DNA of 64,000 bases from Myxococcales bacterium (GCA_020846875.1 JADLDB010000086.1:78047-142046), one strand, 5' to 3'. Counted from the stretch's first letter, positions 29,556 to 38,351 are shown. Translations and numbers: made by a program. The notes: a model not told the origin generated them from the letters alone.

Positions 29556-30173
29556 ATGTCCCGCATCCCGCTGCGCCCCCAGCCCGTCGGTGAAGCGCTC
29601 TACCGGCTCGAGGCCCCGCCCGACTGGACGGCGGTGTTCGGCTTCGACGGCCCGCTGGAGCTGGAGATCGGCTGCGGCGCCGGCGGCTTCGCGCTCGAGT
29701 ACTGCCGGCGCAACCCGCAGGTGCGGTACGTGGCCTTCGAGTGGCGGAAGAAATTCGCCCGCGAGGTGCAGCACCGCGCCGACAAGCACGGGATCAAGAA
29801 CCTCAGGGTGATCGAAGGGGACGCGCGCTTCGCAGTGCCGCGGCTGTTCGCGGAAGGCAGCCTGGACCAGCTCCACCTCCAGTTTCCCGATCCCTGGTGG
29901 AAGCGCGCGCACCAGAAGCGCGCCATCCTCCAGCCCGACTTCGCCGCCTTCCTCCGCACGCGCCTCAAGGCCACCGGCCGCTTCGACTTCCGCACCGACG
30001 TGGAGGAGCGCGCGCGGCAGGGCCTGGCGGTGCTGGAGGAGGCAGGCTTCGTCAACCCCTTGGGCCCGGGCGCCTTCCACCCCTTCGATCCCGACGAGGT
30101 GCCGTCCACCCGCGAGCGCCGCTACCTGGTGACGGGCCAGCCGGTGTTCCGCGCGCGCCTCCAGAAGCGCTGA
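29556..30173 (+). CDS. trmB: tRNA (guanine-N7-)-methyltransferase TrmB
   Basis: The protein has 205 residues. It is a class I SAM methyltransferase with ELEIGCGAGGFALEY (SAM motif I), FEWRKKFAREV, and the family-specific HLQFPDPWWKRAHQKRA block that binds tRNA and target G46. It methylates N7 of G46 in the tRNA variable loop. It stands alone or leads the diguanylate cyclase gene, which starts 48 nt later. The first ATG gives the usual length. Confidence 0.94.
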   Translation: MSRIPLRPQPVGEALYRLEAPPDWTAVFGFDGPLELEIGCGAGGFALEYCRRNPQVRYVAFEWRKKFAREVQHRADKHGIKNLRVIEGDARFAVPRLFAEGSLDQLHLQFPDPWWKRAHQKRAILQPDFAAFLRTRLKATGRFDFRTDVEERARQGLAVLEEAGFVNPLGPGAFHPFDPDEVPSTRERRYLVTGQPVFRARLQKR

Positions 30174-30221
30174 AATTCGCCAGCCTGCCTCCCCTTCCCA
30201 TACCCTCCCGAGCCGAAGGCC

Positions 30222-31265
30222 ATGCCGGCGCCCCGCCGAAAGACCCTGGAAGCGACCCGCCGCCAGGACGAGCCCGCGGTCCGCCTTTGGGGCCGCACCC
30301 TGCTGATCGCCGACGACGATCGCGCGGTGCTCTCGCAGATCCGCGCCGGGCTGGAGGGCTTCGGCTACGCCTTCGTCGAGGCCCACGACGGCACCGAGGT
30401 GCTGACCGCCCTGCGCAAGGCCCAGCCGGACCTGCTCCTGATGGACGTGGAGATGCCCGGCCTGGGCGGCGTGGAGATCACCCGCATCGTCAAGGCGAAC
30501 CAGAGCACCAGCGGCTTCGGCTTCATCCCGGTGATCCTGATGACCGCCCGGCGCACCACGGGGAAGGTGGAGGGCCTGGAGCTGGGCGCGGACGACTACC
30601 TGACCAAGCCCTTCGACATGCTGGAGCTCGCCGCGCGCGTCCGATCGATGCTGCGCCTCAAGGCCCTGCAGGACGCGCTGGTGGACAAGAACAAGGAGCT
30701 CGACCGCGCCAACAAGGAGCTGGAGGAGAAGCGCCAGGAGCTGCTCCTGCTGTCGCGCACCGACGGCCTCACCCAGCTGATCAACCGGCGCCACTTCGAG
30801 GAGCGCCTGGCCGCCGAGTTCGCCCGCGCGGCGCGCTACCGCGCTCCGCTCTCGTGCTTCCTGCTGGACATCGATCACTTCAAGAAGGTCAACGACACCT
30901 GGGGCCACCCCTTCGGCGACGTGGTGCTCAAGGAAGTTGCCGGCGTGGCGCGGCGGGCGCTGCGCGACGTGGACGTGCTGGCCCGCTACGGCGGCGAGGA
31001 GCTGATCGCGCTGTTGCCCGAGACGACCCCCGAGGAGGCGTGGCGCGCGGCCGAGCGGGTGCGGCTAGGCGTGGAGGCGATGCGCCTCACCAACCGCTCC
31101 AGGCCCGAGCCGGCGGTGGTGCGCTGCACGGCGTCGATCGGCGTCGCCACCTTCCCCGGCGAGGGGATCGACACCGCCGAGACCCTGGTGCAGGCCGCGG
31201 ACGAGTGCCTGTACGTCGCCAAGCAGAGCGGCAGGAACCAGGTGCGGCAGTCCGGAGAGGCCTGA
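30222..31265 (+). CDS. Response-regulator diguanylate cyclase (REC-GGDEF)
   Basis: The protein has 347 residues. A receiver domain (about 22-145) has phospho-acceptor Asp75 in LLLMDVEMPG and KPF near 130. A coiled coil (about 150-180, DKNKELDRANKELEEKRQEL) leads to a GGDEF domain with active-site GGEEL at 257-261. The product-inhibition I-site RxxD is intact (R248-D-V-D251, five residues before the GG). It should make c-di-GMP on phosphorylation and be feedback-inhibited. No kinase is adjacent. Possible users of the signal in this window are PilB (MshEN) and the PilZ-Hsp70 protein. Confidence 0.9.
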   Translation: MPAPRRKTLEATRRQDEPAVRLWGRTLLIADDDRAVLSQIRAGLEGFGYAFVEAHDGTEVLTALRKAQPDLLLMDVEMPGLGGVEITRIVKANQSTSGFGFIPVILMTARRTTGKVEGLELGADDYLTKPFDMLELAARVRSMLRLKALQDALVDKNKELDRANKELEEKRQELLLLSRTDGLTQLINRRHFEERLAAEFARAARYRAPLSCFLLDIDHFKKVNDTWGHPFGDVVLKEVAGVARRALRDVDVLARYGGEELIALLPETTPEEAWRAAERVRLGVEAMRLTNRSRPEPAVVRCTASIGVATFPGEGIDTAETLVQAADECLYVAKQSGRNQVRQSGEA

Positions 31266-31334
31266 CGAATCAGCGGGCCCCGGGCGCGCGAGTCCTTGAG
31301 CGCCGCGTACGTTCATCAGCTATGAAGTCACCGA

Positions 31335-31742
31335 ATGCGCCCCGTCTCCCTTTTCCTCACCGGGCTGCTCCTGCTGGCCTGTCAGTCGCCGCCGGCCAAC
31401 ACGCCCCAGGCCGCCTACCAGGCCTTCGCCCTGGCGCTCCGGAAGGGGGACACCCGCAGCGCCTACGCGTCGCTGTCCAGGCCCACCCGCGACGCAGTCG
31501 AGGCGCGCTCGAAGGCGCTGGTGGCCGCCTCCCAGGGCCTCATCAAGGACGAGCCGGCGCTGATGCTCTTCCAGTCCGGCACCCGCCCTGCGCCCTTGGG
31601 CGAGGTCAAGGTGGTGGAGGAAACTCCTTCCACGGCGGTGTTGGACGTGGCGGGCACCCGGGTGAAGATGATCAAAGAGGACGGCGGCAGGTGGGTGGTA
31701 GATCTCACCGACCTGTACACGAGGAACCAGGGGACCCCGTGA
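31335..31742 (+). CDS. Small unknown lipoprotein
   Basis: The protein has 135 residues. It has a signal peptide with lipobox LLAC (Cys near 16). The mature domain (AYQAFALALRKGDTRSAYASLSRPTRDAVEAR) has the layout of an NTF2/SnoaL-like or DUF4878-type fold, ending in KVVEETPSTAVLDVAGTRVKMIKEDGGRWVVDL. That fold call is a guess. It is probably outer- or inner-membrane anchored in the periplasm. Its TGA overlaps the GTG of the Hfq-like gene by the GTGA arrangement, so the two are translationally coupled, though no functional link is evident. Confidence 0.75.
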   Translation: MRPVSLFLTGLLLLACQSPPANTPQAAYQAFALALRKGDTRSAYASLSRPTRDAVEARSKALVAASQGLIKDEPALMLFQSGTRPAPLGEVKVVEETPSTAVLDVAGTRVKMIKEDGGRWVVDLTDLYTRNQGTP

Positions 31743-32722
31743 GCGATCGCTTGAAGAAACCAGGGCCGCAGATCGAAGTCATTCGCCGGCCGGCGCAGGC
31801 CGCTTCCACGGTGAAGCCCACCCAGCCGGCCCCCGCGCCCAGGCCCGTGGCGCCGCGCACCGCCACCCCCGCCCAGCCCCGTCCGGCGTCTCCACACCCC
31901 TCCGGCCCGCGCCCGGCACCCGCAGGCGCGCGCCCGGCCGGAGGCAAGCCCCCGTTTCGTGCGCCGCGGGGCCCGCCGCGGCCTCCGCCCACCGCCGAGC
32001 AGATCGTCGCGCTGGCGAAGAAGGAGCGCGTCCCCAACCGGATCGCCAAGGGTGAGCTCGAAGGGAAGATGAAGTGCCGGATCTGGAAGAAGCTGCACGC
32101 CGAGGAGGCCAGGCGCTTCGACCAGGCCTTCAACGTCATGGAGGCGAACCCGGGCCTCGAGCTGGCCGACGCCTTCGGCGTGGTGCAGAGCGGGCTGCCG
32201 GTGGCCGACTTCGTGGCCCGCCGCGCCCGCGCGAAGAAGCGGGAGGAGGTCAAGGCCGCCCGCGCCACGGTGGCCGGAGCGACGGTGGACGAGCTGGTGG
32301 CCGGCTGGCAGACGCAGAAGGCCGAGCTGGCGGTGGTGATGGGCGAGCGCACCGCGCTGGACGTGATCGCCGAGATCCAGCCCGTGGCCTTCGTGCTGGA
32401 GCGCGCCGGCCGGGTGGAGAAGCTGAACGTGGTGGTGATCGCCCGCAAGGCCACCTGGGACGCCCACCTCCCCACCGTGACTCGGGATCCGAAGCTGTCG
32501 CAGAAGCCCGCCGCGGTGGCCCGGCAACCGGCGCGCCGCCCGGTGAACGATCCCCGCACCTTCCTCGATTTCGTCGGGCAGCGGCTCACCTTCAACCTGC
32601 GCAACGGCATTACCGTCACCGAGGCGCTGCTGGCGGTCGGGCCGTTCGACGTGCTCCTCGGCGAGCCGGGCGAAGAGCTCTTCGTCCCGCTGCACGCCAT
32701 GCTGAGCTGGTCCGCCGCCTGA
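31739..32722 (+). CDS. Protein with Hfq/Sm-like C-terminal domain
   Basis: The protein has 327 residues from a GTG that overlaps the previous stop. Residues about 20-95 are Pro/Ala/Arg-rich and positively charged, probably disordered. A helical domain follows (about 97-175, TAEQIVALAKKERVPNRIAK, WKKLHAEEARRFDQAFNVME). The last 57 residues align by eye with bacterial Hfq: an N-terminal helix with DP, then a strand ending LRNGI (Hfq LVNGI), then GPFDVLL (Hfq DQFVILL), then LHAMLS in place of the Hfq Sm2 motif KHAIST. A second Sm-like unit may lie at about 190-235. An RNA-binding role is inference, and the Sm2 lysine is not conserved. Confidence 0.6.
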   Translation: MSDRLKKPGPQIEVIRRPAQAASTVKPTQPAPAPRPVAPRTATPAQPRPASPHPSGPRPAPAGARPAGGKPPFRAPRGPPRPPPTAEQIVALAKKERVPNRIAKGELEGKMKCRIWKKLHAEEARRFDQAFNVMEANPGLELADAFGVVQSGLPVADFVARRARAKKREEVKAARATVAGATVDELVAGWQTQKAELAVVMGERTALDVIAEIQPVAFVLERAGRVEKLNVVVIARKATWDAHLPTVTRDPKLSQKPAAVARQPARRPVNDPRTFLDFVGQRLTFNLRNGITVTEALLAVGPFDVLLGEPGEELFVPLHAMLSWSAA

Positions 32723-33508
32723 TCAGAGCTGGCCGCGCAGCGCGTCGAGCACGGCCAACTGGGTGCGGCTGGTGCGGTCGTCGAAGCTCAGCCGGCACAA
32801 CGTCTTCACCCGGGACAGCAGGCGGTACGCGGTGGCGCGCGAGACGCCGTGGGCCTGCGCCCAGGCCTCGACGCGCTGCCCGTCCAGTTGGGCGCGCAGG
32901 AGCGACCTCTCGTCATGGGACAGCAGCCCCAGCATGCCCCTGGCGAGGCGCTGGGCGTCGAGGTGGGCGATCAGGACTGCGGGGAGCTCCCGGGTGGAGG
33001 TGGTGCGCGGATCGAAGCCCGGGTGATTCAGGTAGCGGTCGAAGAGCTCCCCGGTGGCTTCTTTCACCGTCGGGCGGCGCCCGAGCTGGGCCCACACCGC
33101 GCCCACCGCCTCCTCCACCGCGACGGCCGAGAAGCCGCTCACCCCCTCGAGGCGCGAAGGAAAGCCCGCGCGCGCCGGCCCCGACAACACCCGGAGCGCG
33201 TCGCGGACGTGGGCGGATAGGGCGTGCCAGGCCTGGTGGTTGTCGCGCTCCCCCGCCACCACCTGCCTGAAGCGGTGGCGCACGGCCCGCACCAGCTCCT
33301 CGCCGCTCATCGCCACCAGCTCCGCGCGCCGCGCGTCATGGAGCAGGTGACGCTCGAAGAAGAGCCCCACGAAGCCATCGAGCAGCACCGGATCCACCCG
33401 GCCCACGCCGGCCACCGTCTGCCTGAGCGCCTGGTAGTCCTCGTCCCCGAAGGCGCCGGACCGGTGGAAGGCCTCGATCGCCGCCAGGAGGCGCGCGCCG
33501 TCGCTCAT
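32723..33508 (-). CDS. Unknown protein with C-terminal HTH-like segment
   Basis: The protein has 261 residues, soluble, mostly helical, with no signal peptide. The C-terminal third contains a plausible helix-turn-helix (LDGQRVEAWAQAHGVSRATAYRLLSRVKTL) like those of sigma-factor region 4 or resolvases. The N-terminal 180 residues are not recognised. It starts 3 nt after the VWA gene stops and converges tail to tail with the Hfq-like gene. It is probably co-transcribed with the VWA protein, and the pair may act together. Confidence 0.65.
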   Translation of the reverse strand: MSDGARLLAAIEAFHRSGAFGDEDYQALRQTVAGVGRVDPVLLDGFVGLFFERHLLHDARRAELVAMSGEELVRAVRHRFRQVVAGERDNHQAWHALSAHVRDALRVLSGPARAGFPSRLEGVSGFSAVAVEEAVGAVWAQLGRRPTVKEATGELFDRYLNHPGFDPRTTSTRELPAVLIAHLDAQRLARGMLGLLSHDERSLLRAQLDGQRVEAWAQAHGVSRATAYRLLSRVKTLCRLSFDDRTSRTQLAVLDALRGQL

Positions 33509-33511
33509 GGG

Positions 33512-34747
33512 CTACTTGCGCTGCCGGTACGCCTGCAGGGGGATGACCTGGCTCACGTTGGTGCCCGCGCGGGCCGACTGCGCCCGGCGGATGAGCAGGG
33601 GAATGTCGCCCTCGCCGCGCTCCACCGCCATCCGCAGATCTCCCAGGCGCTCCAGGTGGCGCCGCACCGGGAGGCCTTCGGGGTTGAGGCCGACGATCGC
33701 CCGCAGGTGGGCCTCGGCGTCCTCCAGCTGCTCCTCGGCGCGCTCGAGATCCCTCCGGGCCAGCGACAGCCAAGCGCTCGTCTCCGCGCTCACCAGGTCC
33801 AGCTCGTGGTTGACGCCCAGCACCAGGCGCCCGCGCGCGGAGTCCTCGGACACCTCCTCCACCTCCACCCGGGTGTGGCGGGTGTCGCTGCGCATCTTCG
33901 CGGTGCCGTGCACCTGGATGCTCCAGTCGCCATCGCCCAGCACCGCGCCGCTGAAGAGCACCAGGCGCGCCAGGCCCTTGGACACGTCACCCACCGTCGC
34001 CACCAGGGCCTCCTGCTCGAGGACCGTGGGGTAGCTGTGCCGGCAGGTGATCGCCGCCAGGCCGGACGGCTGCACGCGCACCGCCACCTCGGACGCGGCG
34101 TGGCCGAACAGCCGGGCGCACAGGCCGCCCATGGCCTCGGACAGGCCCTCCGGACCGTCCACGTGCTCGAAGGCGTTGCCCGAAGGCAGCGTCAGCCCGT
34201 CGAGGATCTCGGCCACGTAGTGCTTGGCCAGCCCCAGCGCGTGGACCGAGATGTTGGCCTTCGCCAGCTCGTGGCCCAGCTCCTCGAAGGCCTCGGGGGC
34301 GTCGGGGCCCACGGAGGGCTCGCCGTCGGTGAGCACCAGCATCTGGGGACGGCGGCCCGGCACCAGGGTGCGCTGCAGGCCCTTGAGCCCCAGGGTGACG
34401 GCCTGGTGGAGCGCGGTGCCCCGGCCCGTCTGGATGCCCTTGAGCGCGTCCGTCATCGCCCGCTTGCCCCGCGCGTCCATCAGGCAGACGGGTACCCGCT
34501 GCTCGGCGACGCCGTCGAAGAGGACCAGGCCGATGAAGTCGTCGGGGCGCGCCAGCTCGACGAACTGCGCCGCCGCCTCCACCGCCGCCGCCAGCGGAGC
34601 GCCCTTCATCGAGCCCGAGCGATCGAGCAGCAGGTTCACCATCACCGGCCCGCGCGGCTCGTCGGCGCTCACCCCCGCCGAGACGAGGAGGTGGACTTCA
34701 CGGGTCTCTCCCCGCTGATGCTCGACTGCCCAGGCCATCCAGTGCAT
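33512..34747 (-). CDS. von Willebrand factor A (VWA) domain protein
   Basis: The protein has 411 residues. The VWA domain (about 33-215) has the metal-binding MIDAS motif DRSGSMKG near 43, a second MIDAS Thr region (TGRGTALHQAV) and LTDGEPSVG near 145. A beta domain follows (about 220-310), then a helical region (about 320-370, SLARRDLERAEEQLEDAEAHLRAI). There is no signal peptide or membrane segment, so it is probably cytoplasmic. It pairs with the downstream HTH-like gene. Stand-alone VWA proteins often act as scaffolds for metal-dependent complexes, and the partner here is unknown. Confidence 0.8.
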   Translation of the reverse strand: MHWMAWAVEHQRGETREVHLLVSAGVSADEPRGPVMVNLLLDRSGSMKGAPLAAAVEAAAQFVELARPDDFIGLVLFDGVAEQRVPVCLMDARGKRAMTDALKGIQTGRGTALHQAVTLGLKGLQRTLVPGRRPQMLVLTDGEPSVGPDAPEAFEELGHELAKANISVHALGLAKHYVAEILDGLTLPSGNAFEHVDGPEGLSEAMGGLCARLFGHAASEVAVRVQPSGLAAITCRHSYPTVLEQEALVATVGDVSKGLARLVLFSGAVLGDGDWSIQVHGTAKMRSDTRHTRVEVEEVSEDSARGRLVLGVNHELDLVSAETSAWLSLARRDLERAEEQLEDAEAHLRAIVGLNPEGLPVRRHLERLGDLRMAVERGEGDIPLLIRRAQSARAGTNVSQVIPLQAYRQRK

Positions 34748-34880
34748 CGAAAGCTCCTTCGCGTGCGCTCCATCTCGTCAGAGCGCAGCCCCCGCCGTGG
34801 TGTCTCAACGCCGCCCGCCCCGAAAGCGTACCCGTGCGAGCGCCCTCGCGTCGCGCTAGACAGGCGTCCCGGAGACCCAC

Positions 34881-35303
34881 ATGCGCGCACTCATCATCCC
34901 GTCCGTCTTCCTCATCACCGTGCTGGCTGGCTGCAAGAAGGAAGAGCCCGCCAAAGAGGCGGCGGCTCCAGTGGCAGTGAAGCCGCCGGAGGCGAGGGCT
35001 CCGGAGGCCCCGGCGAAGGCCCCACCCGCCGCCACCGGGCGCGTGGTGGCGATGGAGGTGACGGCGGACGGCTTCGTCCCGGCCAACGTCACCCTGAAGG
35101 CGAACGAGCCGGTGACGCTGCGGGTGACGCGCAAGACGGACGAGACGTGCGCTACCGAGTTGCTCATCGACGGCACGGACATCAAGGCGAAGCTGCCCCT
35201 CGACACCGCGGTGGACATCGCGTGGACGCCCACCAGGCCCGGCCAGGTGAAGTACGGCTGCGCCATGGACAAGATGGTGGGCGGTCTGCTGCTGGTGGAG
35301 TGA
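34881..35303 (+). CDS. Cupredoxin-like lipoprotein
   Basis: The protein has 140 residues. It has a signal peptide with lipobox LAGC (Cys near 17) and an Ala/Pro/Lys-rich linker (about 20-58). A cupredoxin_1-type domain follows (about 60-140): VTADGFVPANVTLKANEPVTLRV, DETCATELLIDG, LPLDTAVDIAWTP and GQVKYGCAMDKMVGGLLLVE. The Cys-x-Met end and the upstream Cys resemble the EfeO/plastocyanin-like variant that binds metal. It is probably periplasmic and anchored by lipid. The ATG has GGAG 8 nt upstream. It is divergent from the VWA gene and is followed by the exonuclease gene 69 nt later. Confidence 0.78.
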   Translation: MRALIIPSVFLITVLAGCKKEEPAKEAAAPVAVKPPEARAPEAPAKAPPAATGRVVAMEVTADGFVPANVTLKANEPVTLRVTRKTDETCATELLIDGTDIKAKLPLDTAVDIAWTPTRPGQVKYGCAMDKMVGGLLLVE

Positions 35304-35372
35304 GTCGCGAGAAACCCCGGCAAATCGGGCCCTTGCGCGTGAGTGTCGGACCCGGCGTGTAGGGTGGGCGCG

Positions 35373-37598
35373 GTGCGAGAGGTGCGCGACATCCTCGGCC
35401 GCCTGGCGGTGGTCGACGTGGAGACGACGGGGCTCGATCCGGCCTGCGCGCACGTCATCGAGGTGGGCGCGCTCTTCGTCGCCCCCGACGCGGCCCCGAC
35501 GCGCAGGAGCTGGCTGGTGCGGCCCCCGGGGCCGGTGCCTGCGTGGATCACGGCCCTCACCGGCCTCGACGAGGGCGAGCTGTCCGGCGCGCCCCGCTTC
35601 GGCGAAGTCGAGGGCGAGCTGAAGGCCGCGCTGGCCGGGTGGACGCTGGTGGCGCACAACGCGGCCTTCGAGCGCGGCTTCCTGGGCGAGGTGGTGGGCG
35701 GCGCGGCGATGCTGGACTCCTGCGTGCTGACGCACCTCCTCTTCCCGGAGCTGCCCAGCCACGCGCTGGACGCGCTGGTGCGCTGGGCCGGGGTGGGAAG
35801 TGGCGCCCAGCACCGGGCCCTGGGCGACGCGGAGGACACGCTGCGGGTGCTGGAGGTGGCCCTGGCGCGGGTGATCGCGGAGGGCCGCCGCGCCGACGTG
35901 GAGGTGCTGCTGCAACGACTGACGCCTGCCGAGGGGGCGGACGCGGCGGCGCTGGTGGAGCTCCTGGAGCGGCTGCGCGACGCCACGCCCAGCGTGGGTC
36001 AGCCACCGCCCCGCGTGCAGAGCTGCGCCGACGAGCGGCTGGCGCGGCTGCTGGAGCGCGAGCTGTCCGGTGGGCCGGGCTGCCTGGAGATCGAGCGGCC
36101 GGGAGCGACGGCGGCGGCGCTCGAGGTGGCCACCCGCTTCGCGCGCGGCAGGGAAGGCGCGCTCGGGGAGGAGACCGACGACAGGGAGTCCGTGCTGAGA
36201 AGCGCTGCGCCGCCCCTACCCCGCGCCCTGGAGGAGGCCGGCGTTCCGCTGGTGCTGGCCGTGCCCCGCCGGACGCTTCGGGAGCTGGCACCCTCGTCTC
36301 CCCTTCCCCTCGTCCAGCGCTCGCCCACCTGCCGGGCGCGGCTCGCCCAGGTCCTCTCCTCCACGCAAGGAGTGGGTGACGGCGCCCGGCTTGGGCGCGC
36401 CTACCTCTCGGCGCTGCTGCGGCGCAGCCCGCTGCTCGTTCCCAGCCGTTGGTTCATCGGCCAGGCGCCGGAGGTGCCCGCCCTGCTGCGCGCCGCCGGG
36501 CCGTGCCGCTGTGGAGATCGAGCCTGCGCCGGGGCGCTCCCCGAGGGCGCTGGGCACGCGGTGCTGGTCAGCCACGAGCTGGCGCTCGATTGGCTGGAGC
36601 AGCGGGTTCCGATGGCGCTGGTGGCGCTGGACGCGGATCGCCTGCCCGCGGCCGAGCGGCGGCGAACGTCGCTCCGCCTCGACGCGCAGCGCCTGGCGAA
36701 GCTCGCCGGACGGCTTTGGGACAGGTCGGGAGGCGACGGGCTCGCGGCGCGGCTCACCCAGGGGGCGGACCTGTTCCAGCACGCGCTGGAGGCGCTGGCG
36801 GGCCAGGTGGGCCTCACCGTCGATCTGCGCGCCCGCGCGCTGGGGCCCTGGCTCAGGCTGCGCGACGTGCTGACCGGCCTGCGGAAGGACGTGACGGCGT
36901 GGCTGGCCGCGGCTGCTCCGGGCGACTCCAACTCGCCGGCGCTGGCGCAACTGGCGGACGAGCTGGCGCGCCTGGCCGAGCCTCCTCCGCCCGGCTTCGA
37001 CGCGCGCGTGCATGGCGGCGACGCGCCGATCCTGAGCCTGGAGCCACGGCACCCGGAGGCGGCGATCGCGGCGCGGCTGCCCCGGTGGGCGGTGCTGGTG
37101 ACGGGCAGCCCGGGCACCCTGGAGTGGGCGCAGCGCCCCACCCACCACGTCGGCCCCCTTGCTCGCCCCTCGGTGGAGCTGGAGCCGTGCGTCGCCTCCG
37201 CCCACGCCGTCGCCACCCACGCGGCCCGCCTCGCCCTGCAGCTCGCCGGGCCGGTGAACCTGGTGGTGGAAGGTCGGCTGGAAGGCCTGGCCGAGACGAT
37301 CCGCGAGGACTTCCCGCGCCTGCCGGTGCGGACTGTCCCGGGCGCCCCTCCTCCGGGAGGCGCCTGCGTCCGCCTGGTGCCCTGGCCCGGCCCCACCCCC
37401 CCCGACGCCCTGGCCACGCTGGTGGGCCCGGTGCGGGACGTGCGGCGTGCGGTGCTGGCCTGCGGGGAGCAGGACGTCACCGTGCTGGTGCCCGCGGAGC
37501 GATGGGACGAGGTGGCCTCGCGGCTGGAGGAGCTGCGCGACGACGGCGGTGGGCTGCGCCTGGGGCTCTCGGCCGGACTGGACGTCGACGCGCGCTGA
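35373..37598 (+). CDS. DEDDh exonuclease fused to a degenerate DinG-type helicase
   Basis: The protein has 741 residues from the GTG with AGGGTGGG just upstream (a GTG at 35343 adds 10). The N-terminal exonuclease (about 10-170) has VVDVETTG (both acids present), HNAAFERGFL (Glu in place of the usual Asp), and an ExoIII-like H...GDAEDT. The rest follows the DinG layout, with a Cys group CRCGDRAC near 380, LVSHELALDWLEQ and AVLVTGSPGTLEW. The Walker A is lost: where GTGTGKT is expected it reads PGATAAA. No DEAH box is evident. Single-strand or RNA trimming by the exonuclease is likely, but helicase activity is not. Confidence 0.7.
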   Translation: MREVRDILGRLAVVDVETTGLDPACAHVIEVGALFVAPDAAPTRRSWLVRPPGPVPAWITALTGLDEGELSGAPRFGEVEGELKAALAGWTLVAHNAAFERGFLGEVVGGAAMLDSCVLTHLLFPELPSHALDALVRWAGVGSGAQHRALGDAEDTLRVLEVALARVIAEGRRADVEVLLQRLTPAEGADAAALVELLERLRDATPSVGQPPPRVQSCADERLARLLERELSGGPGCLEIERPGATAAALEVATRFARGREGALGEETDDRESVLRSAAPPLPRALEEAGVPLVLAVPRRTLRELAPSSPLPLVQRSPTCRARLAQVLSSTQGVGDGARLGRAYLSALLRRSPLLVPSRWFIGQAPEVPALLRAAGPCRCGDRACAGALPEGAGHAVLVSHELALDWLEQRVPMALVALDADRLPAAERRRTSLRLDAQRLAKLAGRLWDRSGGDGLAARLTQGADLFQHALEALAGQVGLTVDLRARALGPWLRLRDVLTGLRKDVTAWLAAAAPGDSNSPALAQLADELARLAEPPPPGFDARVHGGDAPILSLEPRHPEAAIAARLPRWAVLVTGSPGTLEWAQRPTHHVGPLARPSVELEPCVASAHAVATHAARLALQLAGPVNLVVEGRLEGLAETIREDFPRLPVRTVPGAPPPGGACVRLVPWPGPTPPDALATLVGPVRDVRRAVLACGEQDVTVLVPAERWDEVASRLEELRDDGGGLRLGLSAGLDVDAR

Positions 37599-37601
37599 GT
37601 C

Positions 37602-38327
37602 CTACCTGGACAGCCGAGCCTGAAGCTCGCCCTTCAGCCTGGCGAGGGCGGCGGGATCTCCGTTCGCGGCGGCCTCCACCACCTTGAGGTCGCCTTCGGT
37701 GCGATCCCGGAGCTCCTTGATCATCGCGGCCATCACCTCGAAGACGTCCTGCAGCTCGTCCCCGGGCCGCAGGCCATAGCTGGGCGGGCGGATCACCCCG
37801 CTGGCCACCTCGCGGGCCATGCGCTTGATGCGGAAGAGCGGGCCGACGATGCGGTGGGTGATGACGATCGCGCCGATCGCCACCAGCAGGATGAAGCCGC
37901 CGAGCAGCCCGATCAGCGCGTACAGCGTCATCCGCTGCTGCTTCTCCAGCTCCCCCCTCTGCTGGATCACCGCCTGCTTCTCGGCCTCGAAGGCGTCGTC
38001 GATCGTCTTCGACTTGACGGCTAGGCGGGCGATGAAGTCCGGATCGTCCATGTTCCTGGCGAGATCGCTGTTGATGGTGCAGGTGCCCAGCTCCTTGCTC
38101 GTCTCGGCGGCCTTCTGGCGGGACTGCACCGCCGAGTTCATCTGCGCGAACAGCGAGCCGGTGGTGCGGACAAGGAAGAAGCCGAGGAGCCCGGCGACCA
38201 CCAGGGTCATCGCCACGAAGTAGGCGGCGAACTTCAACTGAAAGCGCGCGTCGAGCAGGAAGTTCCGGAGGCGGCGGTTCTGTCGCCCCGGCTGCCCTCC
38301 CTGCTGCGCTGGCTGTGGCTCAGACAT
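37602..38327 (-). CDS. Two-TM HAMP domain protein without output domain
   Basis: The protein has 241 residues. A basic, Gln-rich N-terminus (about 1-25) precedes membrane segment 1 (about 31-53), a periplasmic helical region (about 55-130) with one Cys, and membrane segment 2 (about 132-158). A HAMP domain follows (about 160-215: IVGPLFRIKRMAREVASGV, PGDELQDVFEVMAAM), then a short helix. No kinase, GGDEF or MCP signalling domain follows. It is convergent with the exonuclease gene and precedes nothing obvious that could receive its signal. The downstream partner must act in trans. Confidence 0.8.
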   Translation of the reverse strand: MSEPQPAQQGGQPGRQNRRLRNFLLDARFQLKFAAYFVAMTLVVAGLLGFFLVRTTGSLFAQMNSAVQSRQKAAETSKELGTCTINSDLARNMDDPDFIARLAVKSKTIDDAFEAEKQAVIQQRGELEKQQRMTLYALIGLLGGFILLVAIGAIVITHRIVGPLFRIKRMAREVASGVIRPPSYGLRPGDELQDVFEVMAAMIKELRDRTEGDLKVVEAAANGDPAALARLKGELQARLSR

Positions 38328-38351
38328 GTCGACGGTCCTCTCGACCTGCTC

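Noticed and set aside
36216..37480. Several long frames inside the exonuclease-DinG gene.
   Set aside because: The DEDDh motifs and DinG-like segments fall in only one frame, and the others are shadows.
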